DNA of 64,000 nt from Albidovulum litorale (GTDB lineage Bacteria; Pseudomonadota; Alphaproteobacteria; Rhodobacterales; Rhodobacteraceae): positions 372,001-436,000 of the forward strand of contig NZ_JAOWKZ010000004.1 in assembly GCF_025751495.1 (NCBI RefSeq), given 5' to 3'. The notes below the pieces were generated by a model. That model worked only from the letters and a program-made list of their open reading frames with translations, was not told the DNA's origin and did not search any database. The position numbers were made by a program, and so were the translations under genes. Position 1 is the first letter of the stretch; every line of letters starts with the position of its first letter. Shown piece by piece: positions 55,338 through 64,000 of this stretch.

Positions 55338-56627
55338 CTACTCCGCCCCGAAGACCTGAACGCCCGCGACCCAGGTCGCCAGCACCTTACCCTCCATCCG
55401 CTGTCCGTCAAATGGCGTGTTCTTGGACTTGGAGTTGAGGGTGAAACGGTCGAGCACGAAGGGCGCGTCGGGGTCGAAGAGCACGAGATCGGCAGGCGCG
55501 CCCTCGGCCAGCCGCCCCTGCGGCAGGCCGAGCCGCCTGGCGGGGTTGAGCGCCATGGCACGGAACAGCTGCGGCAGGGACAGCTGGTCCGCGTGGTAAA
55601 GCCGCATCGCGGCGGGCAGGAAGGTTTCCAGCGCGACCGCTCCGCTTGCCGCGTCCTCGAAGGGCAGGCGTTTGCTTTCCTCATCCTGCGGGGTGTGCAT
55701 GGAGGAGATGATGTCGATCAGGCCCGAGGCGACGGCCTCCACCACCGCCAGCCGGTCGTCTTCCGACCGCAAGGGGGGTTTCACCTTGAAGAAGGTGCGG
55801 TAGTCGCCGACGTCGAATTCGTTCAAGGTCAGGTGGTGGATCGAGGTGCCTGCGGTCACGTCGAAGCCGTTGTTTTTGGCGCGTTCCAGGGGGGGCAGGG
55901 CGCGGGCGGTGGTGATCTGGTCGAAGTGGTATTTCACCCCGGTCATCTCGACCATCCCCATGTCGCGGTCGAACCCGATGCGTTCGGCCATGGGCGACAC
56001 GCCGGGCAGACCGCGGAGCGAGGCGAACTTGCCGGATGTCGTCGCGGCCCCGGCGGAGAGGCCCGGTTCCTGCGGGTGGCCCATGACAAGCGCGTTCAGG
56101 GACTTCGCATAGGTCAGGGCGCGGCTGAGGACCTTGGTATTCGTAACCACATGATCGCAATCGGTAAACGCGATGGCACCCGCGTCGAGCAGGAAGCCGA
56201 TTTCGGTCATCTCCCGCCCCTCACGGCCCTTCGTGAGCGCAGCCATGTGGCGGATGCGGACGGGGCAGGCCTCGGCCGCGCGGCGGGTGACGAATTCGAG
56301 TGTTTCGGGGGTGTCGATGGCGGGATGGGTGTCGGGCCGGGCGATGATCGTGGTCACGCCACCTGCGGCGGCGGCGAGGCCAGCGGAGCGGAAGCTTTCC
56401 TTATGCCGCTCGCCCGGTTCACCGATCTTGACGCCCAGATCGACGATCCCGGGGGCGAGGCATTTGCCGTCGGCATCGCGTCGGCGAAGTGTCGGACTTT
56501 TGTCGGGCAAACCGTCGGGCCTGTCGAAGATGCGCGCGATGACGCCGTCTTCGATCAGCACCGCGCCGAGCGTCTCGGTTCCGGCCTCGGGGTCGATCAG
56601 GCGGGCATTGGTGAGGAGAGTGCTCAT
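55338..56627 (-). CDS. pyrX: Dihydroorotase-like protein lacking metal-binding residues (PyrX)
   Basis: A 429-aa amidohydrolase-fold homologue of class I dihydroorotase. The HxHxR motif is absent: residues 63-72 read [10 protein letters not shown] where active enzymes have DxHVHxREPG, so both His ligands and the substrate Arg are gone. The C-terminal metal Asp, normally before HAPH, is Met310 (SSMHTPQ). In Pseudomonas and others such inactive PyrC' proteins are needed to assemble aspartate carbamoyltransferase; the 4-nt overlap with pyrB supports the same role. An active pyrC must lie elsewhere. Confidence 0.9.
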   Translation of the reverse strand: MSTLLTNARLIDPEAGTETLGAVLIEDGVIARIFDRPDGLPDKSPTLRRRDADGKCLAPGIVDLGVKIGEPGERHKESFRSAGLAAAAGGVTTIIARPDTHPAIDTPETLEFVTRRAAEACPVRIRHMAALTKGREGREMTEIGFLLDAGAIAFTDCDHVVTNTKVLSRALTYAKSLNALVMGHPQEPGLSAGAATTSGKFASLRGLPGVSPMAERIGFDRDMGMVEMTGVKYHFDQITTARALPPLERAKNNGFDVTAGTSIHHLTLNEFDVGDYRTFFKVKPPLRSEDDRLAVVEAVASGLIDIISSMHTPQDEESKRLPFEDAASGAVALETFLPAAMRLYHADQLSLPQLFRAMALNPARRLGLPQGRLAEGAPADLVLFDPDAPFVLDRFTLNSKSKNTPFDGQRMEGKVLATWVAGVQVFGAE

Positions 56628-57586
56628 ACCATCACCCCAACCGCCTGCCGCCCACGTTCGGCCCTCAGGTTCCGGGCCAGCAGGTCCATGCAGGCCATGC
56701 GGACGGCGACGCCCATTTCGACCTGATCCTGAATGACCGAGCGATTGATGTCGTCGGCAAGTTCGCCGTCGATCTCCACCCCCCGGTTCATCGGCCCGGG
56801 ATGCATGACAATGGCGTCCTCTTTGGCATGAGCCAGCTTTTCGGCATCAAGCCCGTAGCGGTGGTAATATTCCCGTTCGGACGGGATGAAGCCGCCGTCC
56901 ATGCGTTCCTTCTGAAGGCGCAGCATCATCACCACGTCGGCGTCCTTCAGCCCCTCGCGCATGTCCTGATAGACCTCGCAGCCGAGGTCGGCGACGCCCG
57001 AGGGCATCAGTGTCGGCGGGCCAATGAGGCGGATGCGGTTTTCCATCTTGCCGAGAAGGATCAGGTTCGACCGCGCCACGCGGCTATGGGCGATGTCGCC
57101 GCAGATTGCCACGGTCAGCCGCTGGATGCGGCCCTTGGCGCGGCGGATGGTCAGCGCGTCGAGAAGCGCCTGAGTCGGGTGTTCGTGTCGCCCGTCGCCC
57201 GCGTTGAGGACGGCGCAATTGACCTTCTGGGCCAAGAGGTCGACCGCGCCCGAGGCCGGGTGGCGGACGACCAGCAGATCGGGATGCATCGCGTTCAGCG
57301 TCAGCGCGGTGTCGATCAGCGTCTCGCCCTTCTTCACCGACGAATGCTGCATCGCCATGTTCATCACATCGGCGCCGAGGCGTTTTCCCGCCAGTTCGAA
57401 GCTGGCCTGCGTCCGTGTCGAGGCCTCAAAGAACATGTTGATCTGGGTCATGCCTTCCAGCGCGTCGGAATGTTTCACCGTGCGCTGGTTCAGTTCGACA
57501 TATTTCTCGGCAAGGTCGAGGACGGTGCGAATCTCCTCCGGGGCCAGGTGTTCGATCCCCAGAAGGTGACGCGCGCGGAATGTCAT
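56624..57586 (-). CDS. pyrB: Aspartate carbamoyltransferase catalytic subunit
   Basis: Condenses carbamoyl phosphate and aspartate, the committed step of pyrimidine synthesis. The 320-aa product has the carbamoyl-phosphate motif [13 protein letters not shown] (residues about 52-64), the RHPASGAV and [14 protein letters not shown] segments, and [12 protein letters not shown] near the C-terminus. The ATG giving [10 protein letters not shown] matches family length. It is coupled to pyrX, which probably forms a dodecamer with it. Confidence 0.96.
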   Translation of the reverse strand: MTFRARHLLGIEHLAPEEIRTVLDLAEKYVELNQRTVKHSDALEGMTQINMFFEASTRTQASFELAGKRLGADVMNMAMQHSSVKKGETLIDTALTLNAMHPDLLVVRHPASGAVDLLAQKVNCAVLNAGDGRHEHPTQALLDALTIRRAKGRIQRLTVAICGDIAHSRVARSNLILLGKMENRIRLIGPPTLMPSGVADLGCEVYQDMREGLKDADVVMMLRLQKERMDGGFIPSEREYYHRYGLDAEKLAHAKEDAIVMHPGPMNRGVEIDGELADDINRSVIQDQVEMGVAVRMACMDLLARNLRAERGRQAVGVMV

Positions 57587-57692
57587 GGTCTCTCCGGTCC
57601 CGTTTCGGCTGCTTATGGCAAAAGGACGCGGATGGGGCAACGGGGAATGCGGGCGCTTGCGACGGAACCCATGGGGGCCTAGCTTGGCCGCC

Positions 57693-58475
57693 ATGGAGTC
57701 GGTGGCCAGAGATATGGATTACCACGCCGCGCGGGCGGCGTTGGAATGGCAGATGGAGCTGGGGGCGGACGAGCCTATCGGCGATCTGCCCGTGAACCGC
57801 TATGAGGCGGTGGCCGAGGTGCCGAAACCCTCCGCTGCGCCCGCACCTGTGGCGGAAGTGGCAGAGGTCGACCCGGTCGAAGTCGCCCGGCAGGCGGCGG
57901 CCTCGGCAAGCGGTCTCGAAAGCCTCGCTGCGATCCAGTCGGCTTATGAGCATTGCGAGATCAGAAAGGGTGCACGGAATTTCGTCTTTGCCGATGGCAA
58001 CCCGGAAGCGCGCGTGATGATCCTTGGCGAAGCGCCGGGGCGGGATGAGGACCTTGAGGGGCGGCCTTTTGTCGGCCGGGCCGGGCAGCTTCTGGACCGG
58101 ATGTTCGCGGCGATCGGTCTGGCGCGGACGGCCCATCATGCCGGTGAGGCGCTTTACATCACCAATGTCATGCCCTGGCGTCCGCCGCAGAACCGCGACC
58201 CGGAGCCGGATGAAATCGCGATGATGCTGCCTTTCGTGACGCGGCATGTGGAATTCGTGAACCCCGATATCATCGTCCTGATGGGCAATACGCCCTGTGC
58301 CGCCGCGCTTGGAAAACGCGGCATCCTGCGGCTGAGAGGCCATTGGTCGGAGGCTTTCGGGCGGCCCGCCATGCCGATGACCCATCCGGCTTACCTCTTG
58401 CGCAATCCGGCGGCGAAGCGGGAGGCCTGGGCCGATCTTCTGGAGATCAAGGCGCGGCTGAAGGGTACGGCATGA
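57693..58475 (+). CDS. Uracil-DNA glycosylase, family 4-like, lacking cluster cysteines
   Basis: A 260-aa base-excision enzyme. The family motifs are present: [27 protein letters not shown] (catalytic GEAPG near 110), [15 protein letters not shown], and MTHPAYLLR. Only two Cys occur in the whole protein (in HCEIRK and NTPCAA), and KCRPP of cluster-bearing enzymes is PWRPP, so the usual four-Cys [4Fe-4S] site cannot form. It resembles the cluster-free alphaproteobacterial type. A Pro/Ala-rich linker of about 40 residues follows the first helix. It is divergent from pyrB. Confidence 0.85.
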   Translation: MESVARDMDYHAARAALEWQMELGADEPIGDLPVNRYEAVAEVPKPSAAPAPVAEVAEVDPVEVARQAAASASGLESLAAIQSAYEHCEIRKGARNFVFADGNPEARVMILGEAPGRDEDLEGRPFVGRAGQLLDRMFAAIGLARTAHHAGEALYITNVMPWRPPQNRDPEPDEIAMMLPFVTRHVEFVNPDIIVLMGNTPCAAALGKRGILRLRGHWSEAFGRPAMPMTHPAYLLRNPAAKREAWADLLEIKARLKGTA

Positions 58476-59095
58476 TCGTCGATCCCCTGACGCTTGCCGC
58501 CTTCATCCCGGCCGCTCTGGCGCTGAACCTGACGCCGGGGGCGGACATGATGTTCTGCTTTGCTCAAGGCCTGCGCGGGGGGCCTCGTGCGGCGGTGGCG
58601 GCGAGTGCGGGGATCACGGCGGGCTCGATGCTCAATGTCACGCTGGCGGGGATCGGGCTGGGGGCGCTTGTGGCCTCCATGCCGGGGCTTTTTCATGCGA
58701 TCCGCTGGATTGGCGTGGCCTATCTGCTCTACCTTGCATGGCGGACCCTGAGGACACCCGTGATGCGGGCGGAAACCCCTTCGGTGCGCCCCTCGCGCGC
58801 CTTCCGGGACGGCTTTCTGGTCAATGTCTCAAACCCGAAGGTCATCCTCTTCATCCTCGCCTTCATTCCGCAATTCGTGGACCCTGCGCGGGGTGCGGTG
58901 CTTGCGCAGTTCCTGATCTTCGGCACGGTGATCGGGTTTGGCGGGCTGATCATCAACGGGGCGGTCGGATTGGGTGCGGGGGGCATGGGCCGGGTTCTGG
59001 CCCGCAATGCCGGGGTCGAGCGGGCTTTGCGCTGGGCCTCGGCCACGGTCTTTGGCCTTCTGGCCGCGAAACTTGCATGGGACAATCGCGCATGA
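58472..59095 (+). CDS. LysE-family exporter
   Basis: A 207-aa inner-membrane protein with five or six helices and the family start FIPAALALNLTPGADMMFCFAQGLRGGPRAA-type (NLTPGADMMF near residues 18-27), then GIAYLLYLAWRTL-like segment (GVAYLLYLAWRTLR) and FLVNVSNPKVILFILAFIPQFV. It exports amino acids or derivatives; substrate unknown (RhtB-type). It overlaps the glycosylase and moaB genes by 4 nt on each side. Confidence 0.9.
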   Translation: MIVDPLTLAAFIPAALALNLTPGADMMFCFAQGLRGGPRAAVAASAGITAGSMLNVTLAGIGLGALVASMPGLFHAIRWIGVAYLLYLAWRTLRTPVMRAETPSVRPSRAFRDGFLVNVSNPKVILFILAFIPQFVDPARGAVLAQFLIFGTVIGFGGLIINGAVGLGAGGMGRVLARNAGVERALRWASATVFGLLAAKLAWDNRA

Positions 59096-59634
59096 GCCGT
59101 ATCGACGAAACGAAGGACTTCATCCCGGTGCGCATCGCCGTCCTGACCGTGTCGGACACAAGGTCGATGGCGGAGGACCGGTCGGGCGACACGCTGGTCG
59201 CGCGGATCACGGATGTAGGCCATGTACTGGCCGCCCGCGATATCGTGCGGGACGAGCGGGCCGAGATCGCGGCGAAGCTGCGCGCGTGGTGCGCCGATCC
59301 CGGCATCGACGTGGTGATTTCGACGGGGGGAACGGGGCTGACGGGGCGCGATGTCACGGTCGAGGCGCATCGCGATGTTTATGAAAAGGAGATCGAGGCC
59401 TTCGCCACGGTTTTCACCATCGTCTCCATGCAGAAGATCGGCACCAGCGCGGTACAGTCCCGCGCGACGGGGGGCGTGGCGATGGGCACTTACCTGTTCG
59501 CGCTGCCCGGCAGTCCCGGCGCCTGCACGGATGCCTGGGACGAGATCCTGAAATGGCAGCTCGACTACCGCCACCGGCCCTGCAACTTCGTGGAGATCAT
59601 GCCGCGCCTCGACGAGCATCTGCGCCGGAAGTAA
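59092..59634 (+). CDS. moaB: Molybdenum cofactor biosynthesis protein MoaB/MogA type
   Basis: A 180-aa protein that adenylylates molybdopterin during Mo cofactor synthesis. The N-terminal VRIAVLTVSDTRSMAEDRSGD and the signature VVISTGGTGLTGRDVTVEA (residues about 74-92) with the GGTG loop are present, as is GTYLFALPGSPGACTDAWDEIL. MoaB and MogA are hard to separate by sequence; the SGDTLVAR start favours MoaB. It is the last of the glycosylase-LysE-moaB unit. Confidence 0.93.
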   Translation: MSRIDETKDFIPVRIAVLTVSDTRSMAEDRSGDTLVARITDVGHVLAARDIVRDERAEIAAKLRAWCADPGIDVVISTGGTGLTGRDVTVEAHRDVYEKEIEAFATVFTIVSMQKIGTSAVQSRATGGVAMGTYLFALPGSPGACTDAWDEILKWQLDYRHRPCNFVEIMPRLDEHLRRK

Positions 59635-59718
59635 CGCCTTGGTGCGTTTTATCCTTTGCGCTTGGAGGTTTTGCCTTGCAGGGCTAGGATTTGCGGCGGG
59701 TCAATGCAACGGTAACGC

Positions 59719-61185
59719 ATGCGATTTCTGACACGCAGCCTTCTGGGGCTGTTTCTATTGGCGGTGACGATCGCGCTTCTGGCGGTGGCCTGGGTCACGC
59801 TGAAATCTGCGATCGATATCCGCAATGCGGAGGGCGGGGCATCCCGTCCGGCTGAGGAACGTGTGTTCACTGCCCGCGTGATGACGCTGCAGCCGGTGCG
59901 GATCGCACCCGAGATGACGGCCTTTGGCGAGGTTCGCAGCCGCCGTCAGCTGGAACTGCGGGCGGCCGCCGCGGGGCGGATCGTCGAGCTTGCGCCTGAA
60001 TTCGCCGACGGAACTGCGGTTGAGGCGGGCCAGCTTCTGATCCGGATCGATCCGGCCGATGCGCAGTCCGCGCTCGATCTGGCGCGGACCGACATGCGCG
60101 AGGCCGAGGCCGAGGCGCGCGATGCCGCCCGTGCGCTTGAACTCGCGCGAGACGATCTGGCGGCGGCCGAGGCGCAGGAGGCGCTGCGCGCGCAGGCACT
60201 GGAACGGCAGCGTGGGATTGCCGGGCGCGGGCTGGGTGTCGCTGCCGATCTGGAAGCCGCAGAACTCGCGATGTCAAATGCGGTTCAGGCGACGCTCTCG
60301 CGCCGTCAAGCGCTGGCCGAGGCCGAGGCGCGTGTGAACCGGGCGGCGACGGCGCGCGAACGCGTGACGCTCAACCTTGCCGATGCCGAGCGCCGGCTGG
60401 CCGAGACCGAGCTGAGGGCCGGGTTTTCCGGCGTCCTGTCGGGCGTCGCGGCCGTGGCAGGCGGGCTTGTCGCCATGAACGAGAAGCTGGGCGATCTGAT
60501 CGACCCGGAAGCGCTGGAGGTGAGTTTCCGGCTGTCGAACGCGCAGTTTGCGCGGCTGATTGACGGCGATGGCGCGCTCTTGCCGCAGCCGGTCACGGCG
60601 GCGCTCGATGTGTTCGGCGACGAGCTCGTGGCCGAGGGCAATCTGGCGCGGGTCGATGCAGCCGTGGGCGAGGGGCTGAGCGGGCGGCTGATCTTTGCGA
60701 ACCTCGGTCAGGCGCGCGGGTTCCGGCCGGGGGATTTCGTGACGCTCACGATCATCGAGCCTGCGCTTGATGGCGTGGCGCTTCTGCCGGCGCAGGCGGT
60801 GGGGGCCGATGGTACGCTTCTGGCACTTGGCCCCGATGAGCGGCTGGAGGCTGTGCCAGTGGCGGTCCTGCGCCGTCAGGGCGATGATGTCATTGTCCGG
60901 GTGGGCGCGCTGGCGGGGCGAGAGATTGTGGTCGAACGCACGACGCTTCTTGGCGCTGGCATCCGCGTCCGACCAATACGTGGCGATCAGGCGGCGATCA
61001 GGGGCGGCTCGGGCGAGGAAGATCTTGTGGACCTGACGCCGGAACGCCGCGCGGCGCTGATCGCCTTTGTCGAGGAAAGCGGTGCGATGGGCGATGACGC
61101 CAAGGCCAGCGTCATCGCTCGGCTGAGGGACGATCGGGTCCCGGCCGAGATGGTCGCGCGGATCGAAGCGCGGATGGGGGGCTGA
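59719..61185 (+). CDS. RND efflux periplasmic adaptor subunit
   Basis: A 488-aa membrane-fusion protein. An N-terminal anchor (LLGLFLLAVTIALLAVAWVTL, residues about 8-28) is followed by a lipoyl half (VRSRRQLELRAAAAGRIVELAPEFADG), a long coiled-coil hairpin of Ala/Glu/Arg repeats (about 120-220), the second lipoyl half (AGFSGVLSGVAAVAGGLVAMNEKLGDL), a beta-barrel, and an unusually long C-terminal tail of about 90 residues. It is 3 nt before the permease gene. Confidence 0.92.
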   Translation: MRFLTRSLLGLFLLAVTIALLAVAWVTLKSAIDIRNAEGGASRPAEERVFTARVMTLQPVRIAPEMTAFGEVRSRRQLELRAAAAGRIVELAPEFADGTAVEAGQLLIRIDPADAQSALDLARTDMREAEAEARDAARALELARDDLAAAEAQEALRAQALERQRGIAGRGLGVAADLEAAELAMSNAVQATLSRRQALAEAEARVNRAATARERVTLNLADAERRLAETELRAGFSGVLSGVAAVAGGLVAMNEKLGDLIDPEALEVSFRLSNAQFARLIDGDGALLPQPVTAALDVFGDELVAEGNLARVDAAVGEGLSGRLIFANLGQARGFRPGDFVTLTIIEPALDGVALLPAQAVGADGTLLALGPDERLEAVPVAVLRRQGDDVIVRVGALAGREIVVERTTLLGAGIRVRPIRGDQAAIRGGSGEEDLVDLTPERRAALIAFVEESGAMGDDAKASVIARLRDDRVPAEMVARIEARMGG

Positions 61186-61188
61186 CCG

Positions 61189-64000
61189 ATGGCGGTCAGA
61201 CGCGACCGGATGTCGGCCGCCGGAGGGATACTCTCCTATTTCACGCGGCATGCGACGGCGGCCAATCTTGTCCTTGCGCTGTTCATCGTTGCGGGGCTTT
61301 CCGCCATTCCCCAGATGCGGGCGCAGTATTTTCCAGATGTCGTAACCCCGGAAATCTCGGTCGTCGTGCAATGGGAAGGCGCGGGGGCGGAGGATATCGA
61401 CCGCGCTATCGTCGAACTGATGGAGCCGAGCCTGATCGGGATCGACGGGGTGGAGGCCACTCGCACGAATTCCCGGGACGGCAGGGCGGCCTTTACGCTG
61501 GAATTCGAGCCGGACTGGGATATGGGCCAGGCGCTGGACGAGGTGCAGGCCACTGTCGATGCGGTCCAGAACCTGCCTGCGGATTCGGAACGCCCTGAAG
61601 TCCGCCGGGTGATCTGGGGTGACCGTGTCACCGATCTGGTTATCACCGGTCCCGTGGCGCCCGCGCAACTGGCGGGGCTTGCCGACGAACTGCTGGCCCG
61701 GCTTTTTCGCGCAGGTGTGACCCGGGCGCGGATCGACGGGATCGCCGAGCCGGAAATCACCGTTGAAGTGTCGATGATCGATCTCATGCGGCACCGCGTC
61801 ACGTTGGCGGAGATCGCCGCGCGGATCAGCGCAGAGGCGGCGACAGACCCGGCAGGCGAGGTGGGTGACGGATCGGCGCGGTTGCGGACGGGACGCGAAA
61901 AGCGTGATCCCGACGCGCTGGCCGGGATCGTTCTGAGGACCAATGCCGACGGGTCCTCGCTGACTTTGGGCGAGGTGGCCCGCCTCCGCGCGGTGGGCGG
62001 GCAGGAGGCACATGCCTATTACGTCGGACAGAACCCGGCGATGAGGCTGCGCGTCGACCGGTCGGCCGATGGCGATGCCATCGCGATTCAGCGACAGGTG
62101 GAGATTGTGGCCGACGAGATGCGCCCGACCCTGCCCGAAGGCGTGACCATCGACCTGATCCGCACGCGGTCCGAAGACATCCTGGCGCGGCTGAATATCC
62201 TTCTGGACAACGGGCTGATGGGGCTTGGTCTGGTCGTGACGCTTCTGTTTCTCTTTCTCAATGCACGCACGGCCTTTTGGGTGGCCACCGGTATTCCGGT
62301 GGCGATGCTGGGCGCCATCGCGTTGATGCATTTCGCCGGGCTGACGATCAACATGATCTCTCTTTTCGCGCTAATCCTGACCTTGGGGATCGTTGTCGAT
62401 GACGCCATCGTGGTGGGCGAACACGCCGATTTCCGGTACAGGCAACTGGGCGAGCCGCCGGTGATCGCCGCCGAGAACGCGGTCCGGCGCATGGCGGCGC
62501 CGGTCTTTTCCTCGACCGTGACCACGATCATCGCCTTTCTAGGTCTCATGACGATCACCGGGCGGTTTGGCGACCTCATTCAGGACATTCCCCTTACAGT
62601 CAGCGTCGTCCTGCTGGCCTCGCTTCTGGAATGCTTCCTGATTCTGCCGAACCATATGGGCCATGCGCTTTCCAAGGCCGGGCGTGGGCGCTGGTATGAT
62701 GCGCCGAGCCGGGTGATGAACCGGGGGCTCGGCTGGGTGCGCGACCGGCTGGTCCGGCCGCTGACGCATTGGGTGATCGTGGCCCGTTATCCGGTGTTGG
62801 CCGCCGCGCTGGCGCTTCTTGCCTATCAGAGTGGCTTGTTCCTGAAGGGCGAGGTCCAGTGGCGGTTCTTCAACTCGCCCGAACGCGCGACGGTCACCGG
62901 CAATTTCACGATGCTGGCGGGCGCACGGCGCGCCGACACCGTCGAGGTGATGCACCAGCTTCAGGCGGCGACCGAGGAAGTGGCCGCGAAATACCGCGCC
63001 GAATATGGTGTGGAACCGCTGTCATATGTCATCTCGGAGATCGGCGCGAATGGCTGGCCGGCGCTGGCCAGCGCCGAGGCGAAGGACCGCGATCTTTTGG
63101 GCTCCATCGCCATCGAACTGGTCGATCCCGACCTCCGGCCCTGGTCCGCTTTCGATTTCGTCGCCGATCTGCAGGAGGCAGCGCCGTCGCATCCCTTCCT
63201 TGAGGAGCTTTCGTTCCGGGGCTGGCGGCACGGCCCGGCGGGCGAGGCGCTGGATGTGCAGTTTTTCGGTGCTGAGGCCGCGACGCTGAAGGCCGCTGCC
63301 GAGGCGCTGAAGCGGGCGATGGCGCCCTTCCCCGAAGTGTCGGGACTGGACGACACGATGCCCTATGACAAGGACGAGCTGATCCTTGAACTGACGCCGC
63401 AGGGGCAGGCGCTGGGCTTCACCATCGAGGCCCTGGGGCAGGAATTGCGCGACCGGCTGACGGGGATCGAGGCCGCCACTTTCCCGACCGGGATGCGCAC
63501 CACGAAGATCATGGTGGAACTGCCGAAGGACGAGCTGACCGCCGATTTCCTGGAGCGGATGCTGCTGCCTACTGCGGCGGGAAGTTATGTCGCGCTGTCG
63601 GATATCGTCACCGTGCAGCGCCAGGGCGGTTTTTCGACGATCGGGCGCGAGAACGGGCAGCGGGTGATTTCTGTCACGGGCGATATCGCCGAGGACGACC
63701 CAGACCGGGCCGCCGCCATCGTCGCGGCGCTGGACGGCGACATCCTGCCGCGCATCGCCGAGGAATTCGGCGTCGGCTACCATCTGGCGGGGCTTGCCGA
63801 ACAGGAGGACACGTTCCTCAGCGATGCTCTGGTCGGGCTCGCGGCCGCGCTGGTCGGCATCTATGCGGTCCTTGCGTGGATATTCTCAAGCTGGACCCGG
63901 CCGATGGTGGTCATGTCGGTCATCCCCTTCGGGCTGATCGGCGCGATCCATGGCCATGCGGTCTGGGATATCCCGATGTCGATGTTCTCGGTCGTCGGGC
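61189..64000 (+). CDS. RND efflux permease (3' end cut off by window edge)
   Basis: Proton-driven inner-membrane pump with about 937 codons visible. The first helix (ATAANLVLALFIVAGLSAIP) is followed by a porter domain, then transmembrane 4 with the proton-relay LTLGIVVDDAIVVGEHA (Asp pair), and a second porter domain; the last visible segment is inside the second membrane half (VMSVIPFGLIGAIHGHAV). The protein resembles the Cme/AcrB-type HAE family, multidrug or lipid export. The start is the ATG 3 nt after the adaptor stop. The frame is uninterrupted to the edge. Confidence 0.94.
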   Translation, partial: MAVRRDRMSAAGGILSYFTRHATAANLVLALFIVAGLSAIPQMRAQYFPDVVTPEISVVVQWEGAGAEDIDRAIVELMEPSLIGIDGVEATRTNSRDGRAAFTLEFEPDWDMGQALDEVQATVDAVQNLPADSERPEVRRVIWGDRVTDLVITGPVAPAQLAGLADELLARLFRAGVTRARIDGIAEPEITVEVSMIDLMRHRVTLAEIAARISAEAATDPAGEVGDGSARLRTGREKRDPDALAGIVLRTNADGSSLTLGEVARLRAVGGQEAHAYYVGQNPAMRLRVDRSADGDAIAIQRQVEIVADEMRPTLPEGVTIDLIRTRSEDILARLNILLDNGLMGLGLVVTLLFLFLNARTAFWVATGIPVAMLGAIALMHFAGLTINMISLFALILTLGIVVDDAIVVGEHADFRYRQLGEPPVIAAENAVRRMAAPVFSSTVTTIIAFLGLMTITGRFGDLIQDIPLTVSVVLLASLLECFLILPNHMGHALSKAGRGRWYDAPSRVMNRGLGWVRDRLVRPLTHWVIVARYPVLAAALALLAYQSGLFLKGEVQWRFFNSPERATVTGNFTMLAGARRADTVEVMHQLQAATEEVAAKYRAEYGVEPLSYVISEIGANGWPALASAEAKDRDLLGSIAIELVDPDLRPWSAFDFVADLQEAAPSHPFLEELSFRGWRHGPAGEALDVQFFGAEAATLKAAAEALKRAMAPFPEVSGLDDTMPYDKDELILELTPQGQALGFTIEALGQELRDRLTGIEAATFPTGMRTTKIMVELPKDELTADFLERMLLPTAAGSYVALSDIVTVQRQGGFSTIGRENGQRVISVTGDIAEDDPDRAAAIVAALDGDILPRIAEEFGVGYHLAGLAEQEDTFLSDALVGLAAALVGIYAVLAWIFSSWTRPMVVMSVIPFGLIGAIHGHAVWDIPMSMFSVVG

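Noticed and set aside
60274-62331. Long open frame on the minus strand across the RND adaptor and permease genes
   Set aside because: High GC third positions keep the antisense frame open; its translation lacks any recognisable motif while both plus-strand genes are clear.

Overview
The window is about 64 kb of GC-rich alphaproteobacterial chromosome. Gene content and order point to a member of the Rhodobacteraceae/Roseobacter group: the petP-petR regulator pair, the run folK-rpoZ-rsh-DUF2062-pdxJ-acpS-lepB-rnc, pyrB next to a degenerate pyrC and plsY, ubiA divergent from rsmE-gshA, and the intergenic GGAGTATTT...AAGAAGAAG and GTAAGGTGG...CCACCTTAC repeats. It is mostly housekeeping chromosome with dense, often 4-nt-overlapping operons. 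I see no tRNA, rRNA, CRISPR array, transposase, integrase or prophage gene.

Layout. 0-3 kb: a truncated histone-deacetylase-like gene, petR and petP (minus strand), divergent from ilvE. 3-8.4 kb: an epimerase-like gene, then the phenylacetyl-CoA epoxidase operon paaABCDE and a methyltransferase. 8.4-13 kb: a Hint-domain protein bracketed by palindromic repeats, pxpC-pxpB, and a lytic transglycosylase. 13-23.4 kb: a lone receiver protein behind a perfect CtrA box, a glutathionyl-hydroquinone reductase, an L,D-transpeptidase with a MalY-type lyase, def and a def paralogue with fmt, then rnhA, ispH and small membrane genes. 23.5-31.8 kb: the folK-to-rnc backbone, interrupted by a foreign-looking GFA gene between acpS and lepB; era does not follow rnc. 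31.9-33.7 kb: a saccharopine-dehydrogenase-family gene and a histidine-phosphatase-family gene.

33.7-46 kb holds the most system-like locus. A hybrid histidine kinase and an OmpR-type regulator are divergent from an AMP-forming acyl-CoA ligase. A complete branched-chain-type ABC importer follows (two ATPases, two permeases, a binding protein), interleaved with a small membrane protein, a VOC protein, an antisense membrane gene, and a terminal PaaK-like protein whose ATP loop is degenerate. I infer uptake and CoA activation of an organic acid, possibly aromatic, possibly feeding routes such as paaABCDE.

46-47.1 kb is a lower-GC patch carrying a three-helix membrane protein with a cyclic-nucleotide-binding-like domain; its layout resembles eukaryotic Popeye proteins. 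47.2-64 kb: an OmpA-family protein, ubiA, rsmE, two unknown genes, gshA, plsY, pyrX-pyrB, a uracil-DNA glycosylase, a LysE exporter, moaB, and an RND efflux pair that runs off the right edge.

A recurring theme is paralogues that have lost catalytic residues: the second deformylase, the dihydroorotase, the histidine phosphatase, the receiver without its lysine, and the PaaK-like protein. All functional statements come from reading the translations and from family knowledge; no database search was run.
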